From the NCBI GenBank assembly GCA_963693315.1, contig OY856188.1, positions 161,487,058 through 161,551,057 of the forward strand: a stretch of 64,000 nucleotides of DNA. The letters are read 5' to 3'. Positions 46,741-57,240 of the stretch are shown here, one piece after another. Source of the stretch: Diogma glabrata (Eukaryota > Arthropoda > Insecta > Diptera > Cylindrotomidae). The position numbers were made by a program, and so were the translations under genes. Below the pieces are notes generated by a model that was not told where the DNA came from, ran no database searches, and saw only the letters and a program-made list of their open reading frames with translations. The first letter of the stretch is position 1. Each line of letters opens with the position of its first letter.

Positions 46741-47340
46741 CTATGCCGCTTCTTTGGTTCGCCAGTGGAGAAGCTCTTCATTACAATATTGGGATCGATT
46801 AGTGGGAGTTTTGTTATGAATCCATATGTTAAATGATCTACGTTTGTTTCTAAGTGCCGCTTTGGCAGCTTTCGGATACAAGTATTTTGGTTTGGGTTTT
46901 ACAATGGAAAAAGGGACGGAATTATTGATAGCAAATTGGATGGTTTCTGTAAAGTTTTGAGCAGAAACATTTACATTGTCAGTGTAAAAACAATGACGGT
47001 CGAAAGGGAAACCATGGAAAAAATTTTGAAGACCACTCTTATCCATTTTTGAGTAGTGAAATATTTTACGGGGTTTGGGAGCTGTAGTTTTAAGTAAATC
47101 AGTTTTGATAACTGATGAAATTAAATAATGATCAGAATTTCCAATACTACCTTTTGGGATTGTGGTAAGATAGAGATCTAAAAGAAAACTATTATCACCG
47201 CCATTACGGGGAGTGAAAGTCGGGTTTTTAACAATTTGGAATAGGCCCTGAGACGCAGCAAAAATTTCTGCCAGTTTTCCACTATTGTCAACATCGTTGG
47301 TTGATTTGGATAATTCCAACCATGATTTATTGTGGACGTT
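46741..47340 (-). pseudogene. LINE endonuclease C-terminal part (Jockey/CR1-like)
   Basis: The 192-codon minus-strand frame reads HNKSWLELSKSTN, FAASQGLFQIVKNPTFTPRN, NSFLLDLYLTTIP and GNSDHYLIS, the C-terminal half of an APE endonuclease ending in the SDH motif. A basic segment follows (YPKAAKAALRNKRRSFNIWI), leading towards the RT. It stops at an in-frame TAG near 46741 with no RT downstream. It is clean over nearly 600 bases, so fairly young. Confidence 0.85.
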
Positions 47341-47359
47341 CCCTAATCCCCGTTCCCTA

Positions 47360-47384
47360 GTCCCCTAATGCACAATTAGGGGAC
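47360..47384. other. perfect short hairpin
   Basis: GTCCCCTAAT-gcaca-ATTAGGGGAC, a 10-bp stem, directly next to the LINE fragment edge. Possibly a terminal structure of another element. Confidence 0.6.
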
Positions 47385-48779
47385 TTTGCTCTAATTTCGT
47401 CCACAATTTTTGTCAGTATGTATCTTGAAAAAGTCTGAGTTACGTTTTGTTATGGTTTGGACTATTATAAATAAGAATTATCAAACTAAATAAATGATAC
47501 GAGATAGCGGCTACCCTCAGAGCGAATCCTAATTTAGAAATCTCTTATTTAATTGTTTTTTAGCCTAACATGACGGTAAAACAGATAAATTTTATAGCAA
47601 TTATACAATAAAAATATAGAAAAGAAACTTAACTTAATTTTTGTTGAACTCTGCTAGCTCCCGTGGTTGTCTTTTGGTAATAGTACTCAGTTAGTTTACT
47701 TCTTTTTACATATGCACATTCCTCCGTATTGTTATTATCATCTGCAAACACAAATTCCTTTCTAATATTCATTCCTTTTCACTCCCAAATTCCTTCGTCA
47801 TTATTCTTTGCAAACACTAATTCCATCTGACCATTAGTTTTTATCCGAACACAAATTCCCATAAGCAAATGTCACAATTTTTCTATTTTGGCAAATAACC
47901 ACTGAACAAAATAATAAGTAACTCAATTGTGACACAGCACTTCAATTCTCTTTTTTTCTCAATTTCCACAGTACCGACAACAAGATCAAACAAAAGTAAT
48001 AGAAAACCACGATATAAAACAACTTTATTCACTTATTTCCATTTTCTTTTTCTTCAACTATTCATTTCTTTAAAATAAAACCAAAGAAATGAACCAATTA
48101 ATTATTTACACGTCTGTAGATAATATAAAGAGTTATAACTTGTTTTTCTTTTCTTCTAATTATTTTTACAACTTAGATTGGAGATGACTTTTGTTTTTCT
48201 CTTCATTATCAAAAAGCCAAGTGAATGGTTTTAAAGTTAAACGTGGTCTAAACAAAAACTGTTTTTTTCTTCAAAAGCAAACTTGGAATTATGATAAAAA
48301 AACGAAAAAACAAAATGTCATTCTATTTTAACCAAAAAGGAGAATTGCCATCGTTGAAGTTTTTCTTTTCTTTAATTGTCTCTTCGTTGTGTTTCGTTAA
48401 GTTGTAAAGGGGTTATTTTGGGAAATTTTACCCTCGCAAAATTCACTTTGGAAATTTAAATTCAATTTGGTGTATGGATGACATTACAGCCATGACTCCA
48501 AAGCCTCACATTCGCATAAAATGAGAATGCCTGACTTTAGAGTAAAAAGAAAAATGTCGTCAATAGTTTTTAGGTCAAGAAACCTTCGAATTGGTGTTTG
48601 GAAAATCTTTTGTCTAGGATCAAGAAGTCAACAGTGACTGAAGCAAGGGTGAGGGACAGATTCCAATACTCGCGAAATACCTAGGAATTGGCACTGAGTA
48701 TTGAAATCTGCCACCCATCCGAACGTCCGCACCATTGAATCTTCGATACACACTAGTAATATGCTACCTTTGAAGTGCG
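47385..48779. other. no gene seen; possible gypsy 3' end/LTR region
   Basis: It lies downstream of the gypsy integrase on the minus strand, so it may include the 3' UTR or LTR, but I could not find a matching copy upstream of gag. Confidence 0.35.
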
Positions 48780-48839
48780 AACCCGAACGATGAAAACCAG
48801 ACGAAAGAACTACTCCATCGAACAAAAGACATCATTCTT

Positions 48840-49085
48840 TGATGTCTTTAGCTTGATGGACTCCAATACTCTTACCGTTTGTATCTTCGCACTCATAAAG
48901 TACATTACCAATTTTTGTTCTAATTATTGCGGGCAAGAATTTTGGAGCCAGCTTAGCAGAAAACTTTTTTATTGCATCGCTCAGGTGATGTTGACGGACA
49001 AACACGCGCTGTTGTTGCTGGAAGATTCGTGTCTTAGCTCGCAGATTGTAATTGTGCTGCGTCTTCTTGAATGCTTTTTCATAAT
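48840..49085 (-). pseudogene. gypsy integrase C-terminal segment
   Basis: Minus-strand reading from about 49085: YEKAFKKTQHNYNLRAKTR, RVFVRQHHLSDAIKKFSAKL, APKFLPAIIRTKIGNVLYEC and KSIGVHQAKDIK. This is the chromatin-binding C-terminal region of insect gypsy integrases (YNLR, AKLAPKF, G...H..DIK). It is the direct continuation of the integrase fragment ending at 51277, moved apart by the LINE. Confidence 0.85.
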
Positions 49086-49343
49086 TCGATTTTTTGTTTT
49101 GGTACGAGAAACATCTATTTGTTTACTCTTAATTGAGATTAAATTAAATTATAAAGTTGTGTATGGTAAAATACTAAAAATTATAATTGATTGTCTTTTT
49201 TTTTTAATAAAGTTCCGTAAATTATTTCAAATTAATGTGAGCTAATTTGTAATGATATTATAAATTTCTAATTATTCATTATCATTTGTGAAGGAAAGCT
49301 GCCGTAAAGTGTTAAACAATTGAATTTTAGAACTTTAATAATA

Positions 49344-50285
49344 ATGTCAAACTGCGCTAAATGTAATGAAAAATTTGATCGTGCGTTAAAAAACGATAAA
49401 ATTCAGTGTATCAAGTGTAAACTTATTTATCATATAGCATGCAAATCAGTGAATTGTGTCTTAATAAATCAGTGGATATGCCAAATATGTATTGTAACTG
49501 AAGAGGTTAAAAGTGATAATGCATCCAAAGTTTCAAATCAAACAGTTAACAATACTTTGATATCTGTAAAAAATGACATTGATACACTGAATTTAAAGCA
49601 TAATGAATTTTTAAAATCATTCGATGCAATCAAACATCAACAAACTTTTTTTAGCGTTACGCTAAATACTATAACGGCAAAATTTGATGAGGTATTGCGG
49701 CTTGAACAAAGAATTACCTCAAATGAAAAAAAGATTTTGGAACTTGAAAAAGAAAATAAATACATCAAGCAGTGTCTGGAAACTTTTTCATTTCGCTGTG
49801 AATTGTTAGAAAATCACTGTTACTCATTAAAACTACAGATCTATGGTGTCCCTCAAACCAAAAATGAAAATTTAATGGAAGTACTCTTAAAAATTCTTGG
49901 ATTCTACGGATATAATATAACGATAGCTGAAATTCGATATATTTATAGGAATAAATCAAAATCTAAGCTCAAACCCATAACGGTGGAATTCAATTCGAAA
50001 TATATAAAACAACAGGTTTTACAAGCAGCTAGTTTGAATAAGTCCTTCCAAAGTAATTTAATTGGTTTTAATGACGACACAAAAATATTTGTAACGGCGT
50101 TTCTACCTCCTCATAAAAAAAGCTTATTACATAAAACAAAAACACTACTTCAACAGCAAGGTAACTCAATCACATTCAAATACGTATGGGCTAATTATGG
50201 AAATATTTACTGCAAGAAGAGTGATAACGATGCTGTCATAAAGATTTCTTCATCATTAGATTTGGACAACTTATTATCAACTTAA
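49344..50285 (+). CDS. LINE ORF1 protein (PHD-like finger, coiled coil)
   Basis: About 314 residues starting MSNCAKCNEKFDR. The upstream in-frame TTG is not needed. The N-terminal finger follows C-x2-C...C-x2-C...H-x2-C...C-x2-C (CAKC, CIKC, HIACK, CQIC), like the PHD-type fingers of CR1/Jockey-related ORF1 proteins. A helical coiled coil follows (about residues 60-165; KKILELEKENKYIKQCLETF). Then comes an RRM-like domain similar to the baculovirus FP/L1-ORF1 fold (LKLQIYGVPQTKNENLMEVL). ORF1 proteins bind element RNA and carry it to the nucleus. It is uninterrupted, so the insertion is young. The companion ORF2 starts 205 bases downstream but is deleted. Confidence 0.85.
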   Translation: MSNCAKCNEKFDRALKNDKIQCIKCKLIYHIACKSVNCVLINQWICQICIVTEEVKSDNASKVSNQTVNNTLISVKNDIDTLNLKHNEFLKSFDAIKHQQTFFSVTLNTITAKFDEVLRLEQRITSNEKKILELEKENKYIKQCLETFSFRCELLENHCYSLKLQIYGVPQTKNENLMEVLLKILGFYGYNITIAEIRYIYRNKSKSKLKPITVEFNSKYIKQQVLQAASLNKSFQSNLIGFNDDTKIFVTAFLPPHKKSLLHKTKTLLQQQGNSITFKYVWANYGNIYCKKSDNDAVIKISSSLDLDNLLST

Positions 50286-50489
50286 TTTATGTTTTCAGTT
50301 TAACGTTATTTTTTTACAATCGGAAATAATAATTACGTTATTTTTTTCATCTGATTTTGTTATCATTCTGATTTTAGAAGGAACGGAGTTTAAGTATAGT
50401 ATAGTATTTTTGTTATATATTCTTTCTTTCTATTGATTTATTTAATCCAATATAGTACAACACTCATTTTTGTTTAATTTTTTTTTAGA

Positions 50490-50606
50490 ATGATTTTCCT
50501 TAATTTGTACTATCATAACTCAAGAGGCTTGAAAACGAAATTTAAAAACTTTAAATTAGCTGTGGAAGAAAATAATTTTGATTTAATATGTTTAACTGAA
50601 ACTTGA
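50490..50606 (+). pseudogene. LINE ORF2 start (endonuclease), truncated
   Basis: The ATG at 50490 starts MIFLNLYYHNSRGLKTKF, then FDLICLTET, the N-terminus of an APE endonuclease (N-x-RG, LTET with catalytic Glu). A stop follows immediately at TGA. A short downstream string with 'ggaaagatagaaaccag' may be a later scrap of the same domain. The RT is absent. Confidence 0.75.
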
Positions 50607-51253
50607 CTTTAGAATAAATTAATTCCAACGAATACTTAGATGATTGACATGTGGTAATAAGGAAAGATAGAAACCAGCAGTTGAGTGGTAACGAATATTT
50701 ATCAAATTTAATAGTCGTGTTCGTGCGACAACTCTCATGTTGGCTAATGTAATTATTTCTAATACAATTTGTTAATGTAGTTTTGCTAATGTGAGCGCGT
50801 CTGATTTGACTGAGGCAACTGTAAAAACAACAACAAGTGCATAAAATTTTTTAGTTGCTCCAGTCGGGTTGAACACGGCTTTTATTTGTGGATATTTTCG
50901 TTTTTCTGTTTTTAAGTCTCCTGACGATAGTTGATGAAATGAAACAATAATTTTTTTTTCTTTAATTTTATACTTTTGGATTGTATACTTTTAGATTTAA
51001 TGTTTTTGGTAATTTTTGTTTCTCAAACTATATGAATTAATCTAGACACTTTATTAATGGTTATCTTGTTGTTAATATTAACTTGAATTTATATAAAATC
51101 AACTTTATACTTAAAAATGTAAATATTTGATTTAACTTGTACAAATCAAAAAATCCACTTGTAACTTTATTTTGTAATATTGAAGCAGCATATAACTGGG
51201 CAACTGTTTGCTGCTCTTGCCAAATAAATAAATAAATAAATAAATAAATAAAT

Positions 51254-51909
51254 GCTGATTTCAGGTTTTGTTGAACTCATCCTCTGAACATGGCTAAATG
51301 ATCAGAACGATCCAATCCTTCGCTAATATCTTCACCCAGTGCGTGAAGGGATCTTATCAAATGATATGTGTTTCCATCTGAGACAGGATATTGACCAAAT
51401 AATAGGTAGTATGTCGAATTTTTACTAGCAGTATGTACTGCAGCACGCAGTGTATAAGCTATTTCTCCAATTTGAGCATCCCATTTAGTGTGTTGACCCT
51501 TCACGAAGGCTCGAATTGCTGCGAGAACTGACCTGTCCACTCTCTCTGAAGCATTGCTCTGCGGACTATAAACACCAGTCCTGATATGTTTGAGGCCGAA
51601 GTCGGATAATAAATTCTGAAACAATTTGCTGAGAAACTGTGTACCGTTGTCGCTGTGTAGAAACTCTGGTATCCCATAGGTTAGAAATACATCATTCTTC
51701 AAACATGCATTTACCTTCGGTGAAGTTGCATTTCGAAGTGGTTTTAATAGTACGAACTTTGTAGCATGATCCAGAACAATCAGTATGACCGCATTACCAA
51801 GTGTAGAACGAGGATACCTATTTAGACTCTCTGCCATGGACGTGCTGTTTCGAATTGATATTGCATCGGAGGATGCAAAATCTGATTCGTGGTTTTTGAT
51901 TGTTTGCAT
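51254..51909 (-). pseudogene. gypsy integrase catalytic core
   Basis: The minus-strand frame gives ILIVLDHATKFVLLKPLRNA (first Asp), GIPEFLHSDNGTQFLSKLF (second Asp), TGVYSPQSNASERVDRSVLA (catalytic Glu) and AIRAFVKGQHTKWDAQIGEI. This is the DDE retroviral-type integrase core, which inserts the cDNA into chromosomes. It runs to DHLAMFRG, after which the (AAAT)n tail of the inserted LINE begins. The junction with the zinc-finger part overlaps in a different frame at 51822-51909. Confidence 0.88.
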
Positions 51910-52688
51910 GTTTCACAGGACACAACATAGTTGTGTACCTTTGACGCCATGCCCGGCCAGTAGTAGCGACGTCGGAGTAACTTCAACGTCTTCTTCACAC
52001 CCCCATGAGCAGCAGTGCTATCATCATGATGTTTCTGAATCATGCTCAAAGTCAACGGTTTTAGTAACCAGAGCTTCCACACAGGTACATTATTGGGAAT
52101 TGCATCAGGTTTTGGCTCAATACGAATATATAGCTTTTCATCCATAATTTTGACCAAAGGAAAGTCTTTGGGTGACGATCGTACTTCAGCTATCATATCC
52201 GTGTACTCTTTGTGGCGATAGCCATCATTGTCAAACTTAATATTGTTAATGTGATGTGTTAATGCTTCCGTAAATTCTTCGTGTTTATCGTCATATAGAC
52301 GAGATAGAGCATCAGGGACTATATTTTGGGTACATTTTTGGTGGACAATGGTAAAATCCATATGTTGGAGTTTTAGGCTCCACCTAGCCAGCCAACCACT
52401 TAAGTCTTCCTGTGACATTAGCCACTTCAGACTTGAGTGATCAGTCACTATTGTAAATCGGTGACCCTCAACATAGCCCCTGAATTTCTTCACACTAAGA
52501 ATTGCCGCAAGACATTCAAGCTCTGAAACTGAATAGTTTCGTTGTGCTTTATTTAATTTCTTCGATATGAATGCTATCGGACACTCTTGACCTTCTGTAT
52601 CGACCTGATACAATACGCTACCAACCCCTGTCGGACTTGCATCGAATCTAATAAAGAATTTTTTTTTATAATCAGGATTGATTAACAC
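51822..52688 (-). pseudogene. gypsy RNase H and integrase zinc finger
   Basis: RNase H domain: FFIRFDASPTGVGSVLYQ (first Asp), CPIAFISKKLNKAQRNYSVS, ELECLAAILSVKKFRGYVEG, FTIVTDHSSLKWLM (TDH) and NIVPDALSR (last Asp). Integrase HHCC finger: IQKHHDDSTAAHGG, then VVSCETCKQSK (H-x-H...C-x2-C type), with RRYYWPGMASKVHNYV between. 288 codons are open. RNase H removes the RNA strand during cDNA synthesis. Confidence 0.9.
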
Positions 52689-52709
52689 TGGTGCTGTAGT
52701 CAGTAATTT

Positions 52710-53292
52710 TTATAAGTTCTCAAAAGCTAATTGGGCTTCTAGAGTCCATTTCAGCTTACCAGAACTCTTTTTCAATAAATCGGTAATTGGTGATACAACG
52801 CTTGCATAATTTGGTATAAACCGTTGATACCAACCGGCCATACCCAGAAGACGACGAATCTGCTTGACATTTGATGGAGCTGGGTATTCTGCGACAGTCC
52901 TTGCTTTTTCAGGATCTGTTCTTAGTCCCTCTTCACCAACCAAAAATCCTAAGTGTCTTACATCTTCCAAGATGAATTTGCTTTCCTTCAGGTTTATAGT
53001 AAACCCAGCCGCTCTTATCAATGAAAAAAACTTTGGACAGCAATTCCATATGTTCCTGGAACGTGGAAGAGACTACTAATATCATCTAAATAAACAAAGA
53101 CATTCTCGTGATATTGGTGTGGAATCACCTTGTGCATTAGCCGACACATTGTCTGGGGAGCATTGCACAATCCAAAGAGCATAACCCAGAATTGATACAA
53201 TGGACAACCAGGTTCTGTGAAGGCTGTCTTGTCTCTACATGCTTCTGCCAAAGGAATCTGCCAGAAAGCATCTTTGAGATCAATACTAGAAA
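52710..53292 (-). pseudogene. gypsy RT, C-terminal two thirds
   Basis: Frames 53317-53018 and 53021-52710 give SSIDLKDAFWQIPLAEACRD (motif A Asp), FWVMLFGLCNAPQTMCRLMH, VFVYLDDISSLF (catalytic YLDD), then GFTINLKESKFILEDVRHLG, FLVGEEGLRTDPEKARTVAE and RRLLGMAGWYQRFIPNYASV. The connection to the N-terminal RT piece is broken by the LINE at 53293-53975. One frame change lies near 53020, and the last residues of that first frame (FHVPGTYGIAVQSFF) are already off-frame. Confidence 0.9.
53280..53292. repeat. target-site duplication of RTE-like insert (left)
   Basis: TCAATACTAGAAA, matching TCGATACTAGAAA at 53976-53988 with one difference, flanks the LINE insert in the gypsy RT. Confidence 0.8.
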
Positions 53293-53975
53293 AGTTTTTT
53301 TTTTCCTTTATCTCCATTTAGGAGCATAGGGCGTCTACTAGACTGGACCATCTGACACTGTTGGAGGCAATCGCTTTCAGTTCACCCCATGTCTTGCCAA
53401 TTTGCTTTGCTTCAGCTAGCACCGTTTTCTTCGACGTCATGGGTGGTTTTCCAACTCTCCTTTTACCTTGTGGGTTCCACTCTAGGGACATCCTTGTTAT
53501 GTGTTCAGGTGATTTCCTCAGTGTATGTCCTATCCATCTCGATATCCTTTATTTTATCTCGGTCTCAATGTCTAACTGCTCTGTCTGCCGTAGAAGTTCC
53601 TGGTTCCTGGTTGATAGCTTCTGTATTTTCTGCTGCATGTCCGTATGTGTGTGTGTGAGTAGACAGATGTCATCTGCGTAGTCTAGATTATTGAGCCGTC
53701 TTGTTGTGTTCCATTGGATTCCATTTGGACTTGCATCATCGAGCTTTCTCATGATACTATCTAGTACTATTAGAAATAGTAGCGGGAATAGTACACAGCC
53801 TTCTCTCACTCCTCGGTGGGTATAGTATTTATTACTTTGCTGTCCTTTGTATTGTATTCTGTTTCCAGCATCCCGATACATTTCTTTGATTAGATTAACT
53901 ATTTCCTTCAGGACGCCCATTTCACAAAGTGATGGAAAACACATCGCGCTTCTGTTGATTGAGTCGAAGGAGCGT
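53293..53975 (-). mobile_element. RTE-like LINE, 5'-truncated, inserted in gypsy RT
   Basis: Minus-strand RT remainder: RSFDSINRSAMC (motif A), YYTHRGVREGCVLFPLLFLI (motif B), LDYADDICLLTHTHTDMQQK (catalytic YADD). After a frameshift comes the C-terminal tail RMSLEWNPQGKRRVGKPPMT, WGELKAIASNSVRW and DALCS, followed by a short A-rich tail. It starts in the middle of the RT domain, so it was 5'-truncated on insertion. The 13-bp duplication on both sides gives exact borders. Confidence 0.88.
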
Positions 53976-54200
53976 TCGATACTAGAAATGTACTTCGTGC
54001 TATTTAGACAGCCTAGTAAGCCATCGATCAAGCGAAGTGGGTAGGTGTCTTTTTTGGTCAGAGAAATTACACTACGGATGTCTTAACACAATCTGTTTTA
54101 CCAGATTCTTTTTGCACTAACACCACAAGCGAGCACCAAGGACTGTTTGACTCCTCCATCACGCCCATTTGAGGCATCCGGTTGGACGTTGAAGATTTAG
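53976..54200 (-). pseudogene. gypsy RT, N-terminal part
   Basis: Minus-strand reading: GVMEESNSPWCSLVVLVQKE and SGKTD, then KDTYPLRLIDGLLGCLNSTK, matching the start of gypsy RT (S-P-W-x-SP-V-V-L-V, K-D-x-YP-L-P-x-ID). A small frameshift lies around 54060-54090. It ends at the target duplication of the inserted LINE. Confidence 0.82.
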
Positions 54201-54299
54201 TTGAACAGCCGGCAATGTTGGATAATGTCTCTGTTTAACAGGTTCATTACTACCAACATCGATGACGTGTTCAACCAAAGAAGTCTTTCCGAGCCCAGA

Positions 54300-54740
54300 C
54301 ACTTCAAATTACGGGAAAGAATCCTTGATCCCCTCTAATTTTTGTAGCTGGTCGGTGGTGAGGCTATGTATTTGTGTGTTAGTTGACTCCGTACATGTCA
54401 GTTCGTTGACAAAAGAAGGAACGATACCAAATGTCTCCCAGAAATCTATGCCCAGGTAGAGCTCTTCTCGTGGGCCAGGGACAACATGAAACCGCATTGG
54501 GTTAGTGAAGCCATTCACAGTTATTGGAACTTTAATGTAACCTTATATTTTGTTCACGGTACCATCTGCCGTACGAATACACGAAGTGTATTTGCGATAT
54601 GATGTACCAGCTGATTCCAATAATTCCAAGGAATTTCTTCCAAGTATTGTGATTGAAGCTCCACTATCTAATAATCCTGAGATGTTTTTGTCCAAAATTC
54701 TAATCGATAATCGCGGTCGAGGATCTTTTGATTCAGAAAG
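54300..54740 (-). pseudogene. gypsy protease and PR-RT spacer
   Basis: From about 54725 (minus strand) the reading is ILDKNISGLLDSGASITILG, containing the aspartic-protease D-S-G-A triad. Then comes LELLESAGTSYRKYTS, a stop, and frame 54518-54309 with NGFTNPMRFHVVPGPREELY, LGIDFWETFGI (the L-G-x-DF motif) and a linker to the RT. Retroelement proteases mature the polyprotein. The plus-strand frame at 54550 is a shadow. Confidence 0.8.
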
Positions 54741-54859
54741 GATTGAAGAAATACAAGCTTTCCGAAACTATTTACGCATCCTCCAATAGTCGATGCAACG
54801 TTGAAGACGTCTGAAGTAAGTGCGGTGAGATGATGGTAGATTAAATACAGCTCAAGAAT

Positions 54860-55336
54860 TTAATCGTGTTGATTTGACAGACTCGGATTCATTTGTGTTC
54901 CCATGTTTCTGGTCGATGTCTTCGGGCTGGATGGATACTGATCCGAGGGTACCGCTCCCGAACCCCGTACTCCCGGTCTGTAGTTTACCGACTGATGACA
55001 GTTTGAGCAATTCCGGTATATCACATCCGGCTTGTAGCATTTCCTACAATATAATTTGATTTGCTTTTGTTGACATTCTGGAGCTCGATGTCCCACCTCT
55101 CCACATTTGTAACAGGTGATCTGTTGTCTTTGCATTGATGGACCTGGTTGATTGGTTTCAGATGACCTGATTGGTCTTGGTAATATTCTCATCGGTCTGG
55201 AATCTACAACTTCCAAGTATTGATCTTGTTCTGGTTCCACTTCCACCTCGTAGTAATCCATTTGCTGAACTTCGCTGATTCTAAAATTTGATACTTTGGG
55301 GCTGTTTCGGACCATAATCGTTCGAAATTCTGACAT
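54860..55336 (-). pseudogene. gypsy Gag nucleocapsid part
   Basis: The 158-codon frame has a central zinc knuckle CYKCGEVGHRAPEC (CCHC), a second cysteine-rich pair region (CRKCYKPDVIYRNCSNC), an acidic stretch (YYEVEVEPEQDQYLEV) and a Pro/Arg-rich linker. The CCHC knuckle binds retroelement RNA. It runs directly into the protease region downstream. Confidence 0.85.
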
Positions 55337-56390
55337 AAAGTCCTAAGTTCGTCGATAGTAGTGATATTTGCTACCAGAGTAGCATTTTTGAGTTCCGCAC
55401 TCTGTCCTTCCCTAGCGATTTCCTTTTAACACTGGGTAAGTCACTACCCGATGTTCATGAGTTAGATTCAAATAGTATATGTCAGCAGCTGCCTTAAGGT
55501 ATCGCGGTATGATAGACCTGAGGTCGTCCCATGACACGCGATCTCTTCTGGCAGCCGCCTCTACTCGGCGAATAAACTCATGGACATCAGGAGAGTGACC
55601 ATCTCTTGTGAAGATCGGGACCCGATTTGAGTCATAATGACCGGTATACCTGAGGAAGCTGGTTGTATGGTGGTGGTGCTGTTTGTGGAGCCGGTGGAAA
55701 CACTGGTTGTTGTACAGATGGTGCCAAGGTTGGATGGTTGAACAGTTGCTACACTCGCAACAATGGGCCCAACGTTGGTATGGCATAGTCTTCAACCCTC
55801 AGACCTGGTTGTTTATGACATGGCACCTCTGCTTGTTCCGGCTGTCTTGGCTGTTGGTATGGTATTGAAAACCAAATTCCTGATTGCATCCGTCATCGGT
55901 TGTATTGGTACCGGTGTTGACCTATGTTCTGGCTCAAATGTAGGTGAATATAATGGTATTGATGTTAAACCTGGTTTATCTTAAGACACTGACGGTGTTG
56001 TCAGCGAACGGATCATTTCCCAAGCCGCTGGGAGGCAGCGTAATTCCGGGCATCTTGCATGTCATCGCGCATCCCCAACCTGTTCATACTGCCGGTATAG
56101 TGTAGAACTCAGTTAGCGAAGCCGGTTAATATAGTACAATGTACCGGATGCTGTAACTGTCTTACTTCGCTGTGAATACGCTGCGCTTCCTGCACCACTG
56201 TTTGCGATTCAGCCACCAAATCTCTTGCGTGTGATATAGTCATGGGAGCTGCAGCACTCGTAGCAAGCGCTCGCAATTCTTCCGTCCAGTTGTCCCCATC
56301 GAAGTTCACACCCCTTAGCAAACATTCAATTTCCAGTTCAAAGGCTTCTAATCCAAAAAACAGATGATCCGCGTCTAGGTAGTTCGACAT
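55337..56390 (-). pseudogene. gypsy Gag N-terminal and capsid parts
   Basis: The ATG at 56390 starts MSNYLDADHLFFGLEAFELE followed by IECLLRGVNFDGD, the L-x-x-EL...RG pattern at the start of insect gypsy Gag proteins, continuing to 56109. A broken Pro/Gln/His-rich middle follows. Then the capsid-like part shows VPIFTRDGHSPDVHEFIRRV and DRVSWDDLRSIIPRYLKAAA (55640-55470). Several frames are needed, so it is decayed. Confidence 0.75.
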
Positions 56391-57240
56391 TATTAAAACA
56401 AAAGGTAATAACCAGTAAAAACTTCGAATTCATAAAGCATTCAACAACGACAATAAAAATCCCAAAAATACCAAACGAAACTAAGAGGGTTTGTAACGCC
56501 CGGTAATATTCGTTCGTTGGATGTAAAACGAAAACAACCCAAACAAAAACGCAAATGAAAAAAAAAAGAAAAGCGGAAGAAAAGAAAATCAACTCCTTTA
56601 CATCGATTGTACATAAAATATCTAAAATTATTTTTTTTCTTTATATTGTAATTGATTTTATTTATTTATTTATTTTCAGATTTGCTGAAATCAAAAATGT
56701 ATATTTGTTTAGACTGTAACACCCCTAAGATTAATATTTAATTACTTTTTGTATTTGATATCAAAGTATTTGTTTGCTTATATATTGGGTGTTACGTCTC
56801 TACCTGCGATTTTATTAAAATTTATATTTAGCAATAGCCACCCACCCTTAAATATCTATTTATTTAAAAAAAAATAAAAATATTTATTTATTCAATTACC
56901 TGGGTGGTTATTGTCAGCCTATTTAAATATTTGTTTATTTTTTTCAATTATTTAATAAAAATTTATTTATTATTTAATTATATTTTATTTATTTAGAAAA
57001 GTTTATTTATTTAGAAAAATGTTTATTTATTTTTATATTCTCAGATTTTATTTATTTATATCGAAAAATCTTTTTATTTATTTATTTAGAAAACAAAACT
57101 ATTTGTTTATTTTATTTTTATTTAATATAGATAAGAGATTCCCAAGTCAAGATTCATCTGGAGACAATATAAAAACAAGTATGGTATCAATGACCATTTC
57201 ATTCACTATTTGAATTCTCGCGCTCGCGAGCCCACTCCAA
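56391..57240. other. AT-rich (ATTT)-type repeats, possible gypsy leader/LTR
   Basis: Many 'tttatttattta' strings between 56650 and 57110. TGTAACACCC at 56716-56725 faces an inverted GGGTGTTACG near 56785. Start of an LTR is possible but not supported by a second copy. Confidence 0.4.

Larger units (their letters stand above)
49086..51253 (+). mobile_element. LINE (Jockey/CR1-like) with internal deletion
   Basis: It contains a leader, an intact ORF1 (49344-50285), the first codons of ORF2 (50490-50605), then a large deletion to the 3' UTR and an (AAAT)n tail at about 51222-51253. It is inserted in the gypsy integrase, whose two halves flank it. The left boundary is inferred from where integrase similarity resumes. 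Confidence 0.8.
48780..56390 (-). mobile_element. Ty3/gypsy retrotransposon, split by two LINEs
   Basis: The minus-strand order is gag (56390-54860), protease (about 54720-54520), RT (54200-53976 and 53292-52710), RNase H and integrase (52690-51254), and integrase C-terminus (49085-48840). Two LINEs interrupt it: 53293-53975 in the RT and about 49086-51253 in the integrase. It has many frameshifts. I saw no convincing LTR pair. The domain order PR-RT-RH-INT is diagnostic of Ty3/gypsy. Confidence 0.88.

Noticed and set aside
48628..48825. 65-codon minus-strand frame next to the integrase C-terminus as an env-like gene
   Set aside because: Too short, with no signal peptide, cleavage site or membrane segment typical of an envelope protein.
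55683..55984. Plus-strand frames over the gag region
   Set aside because: They are antisense shadows of the gypsy Gag sequence.
56716..56795. LTR ends (TGTAACACCC and inverted GGGTGTTACG)
   Set aside because: The motif is suggestive of a gypsy LTR start, but orientation and spacing do not make a consistent LTR and I found no second copy in the window.
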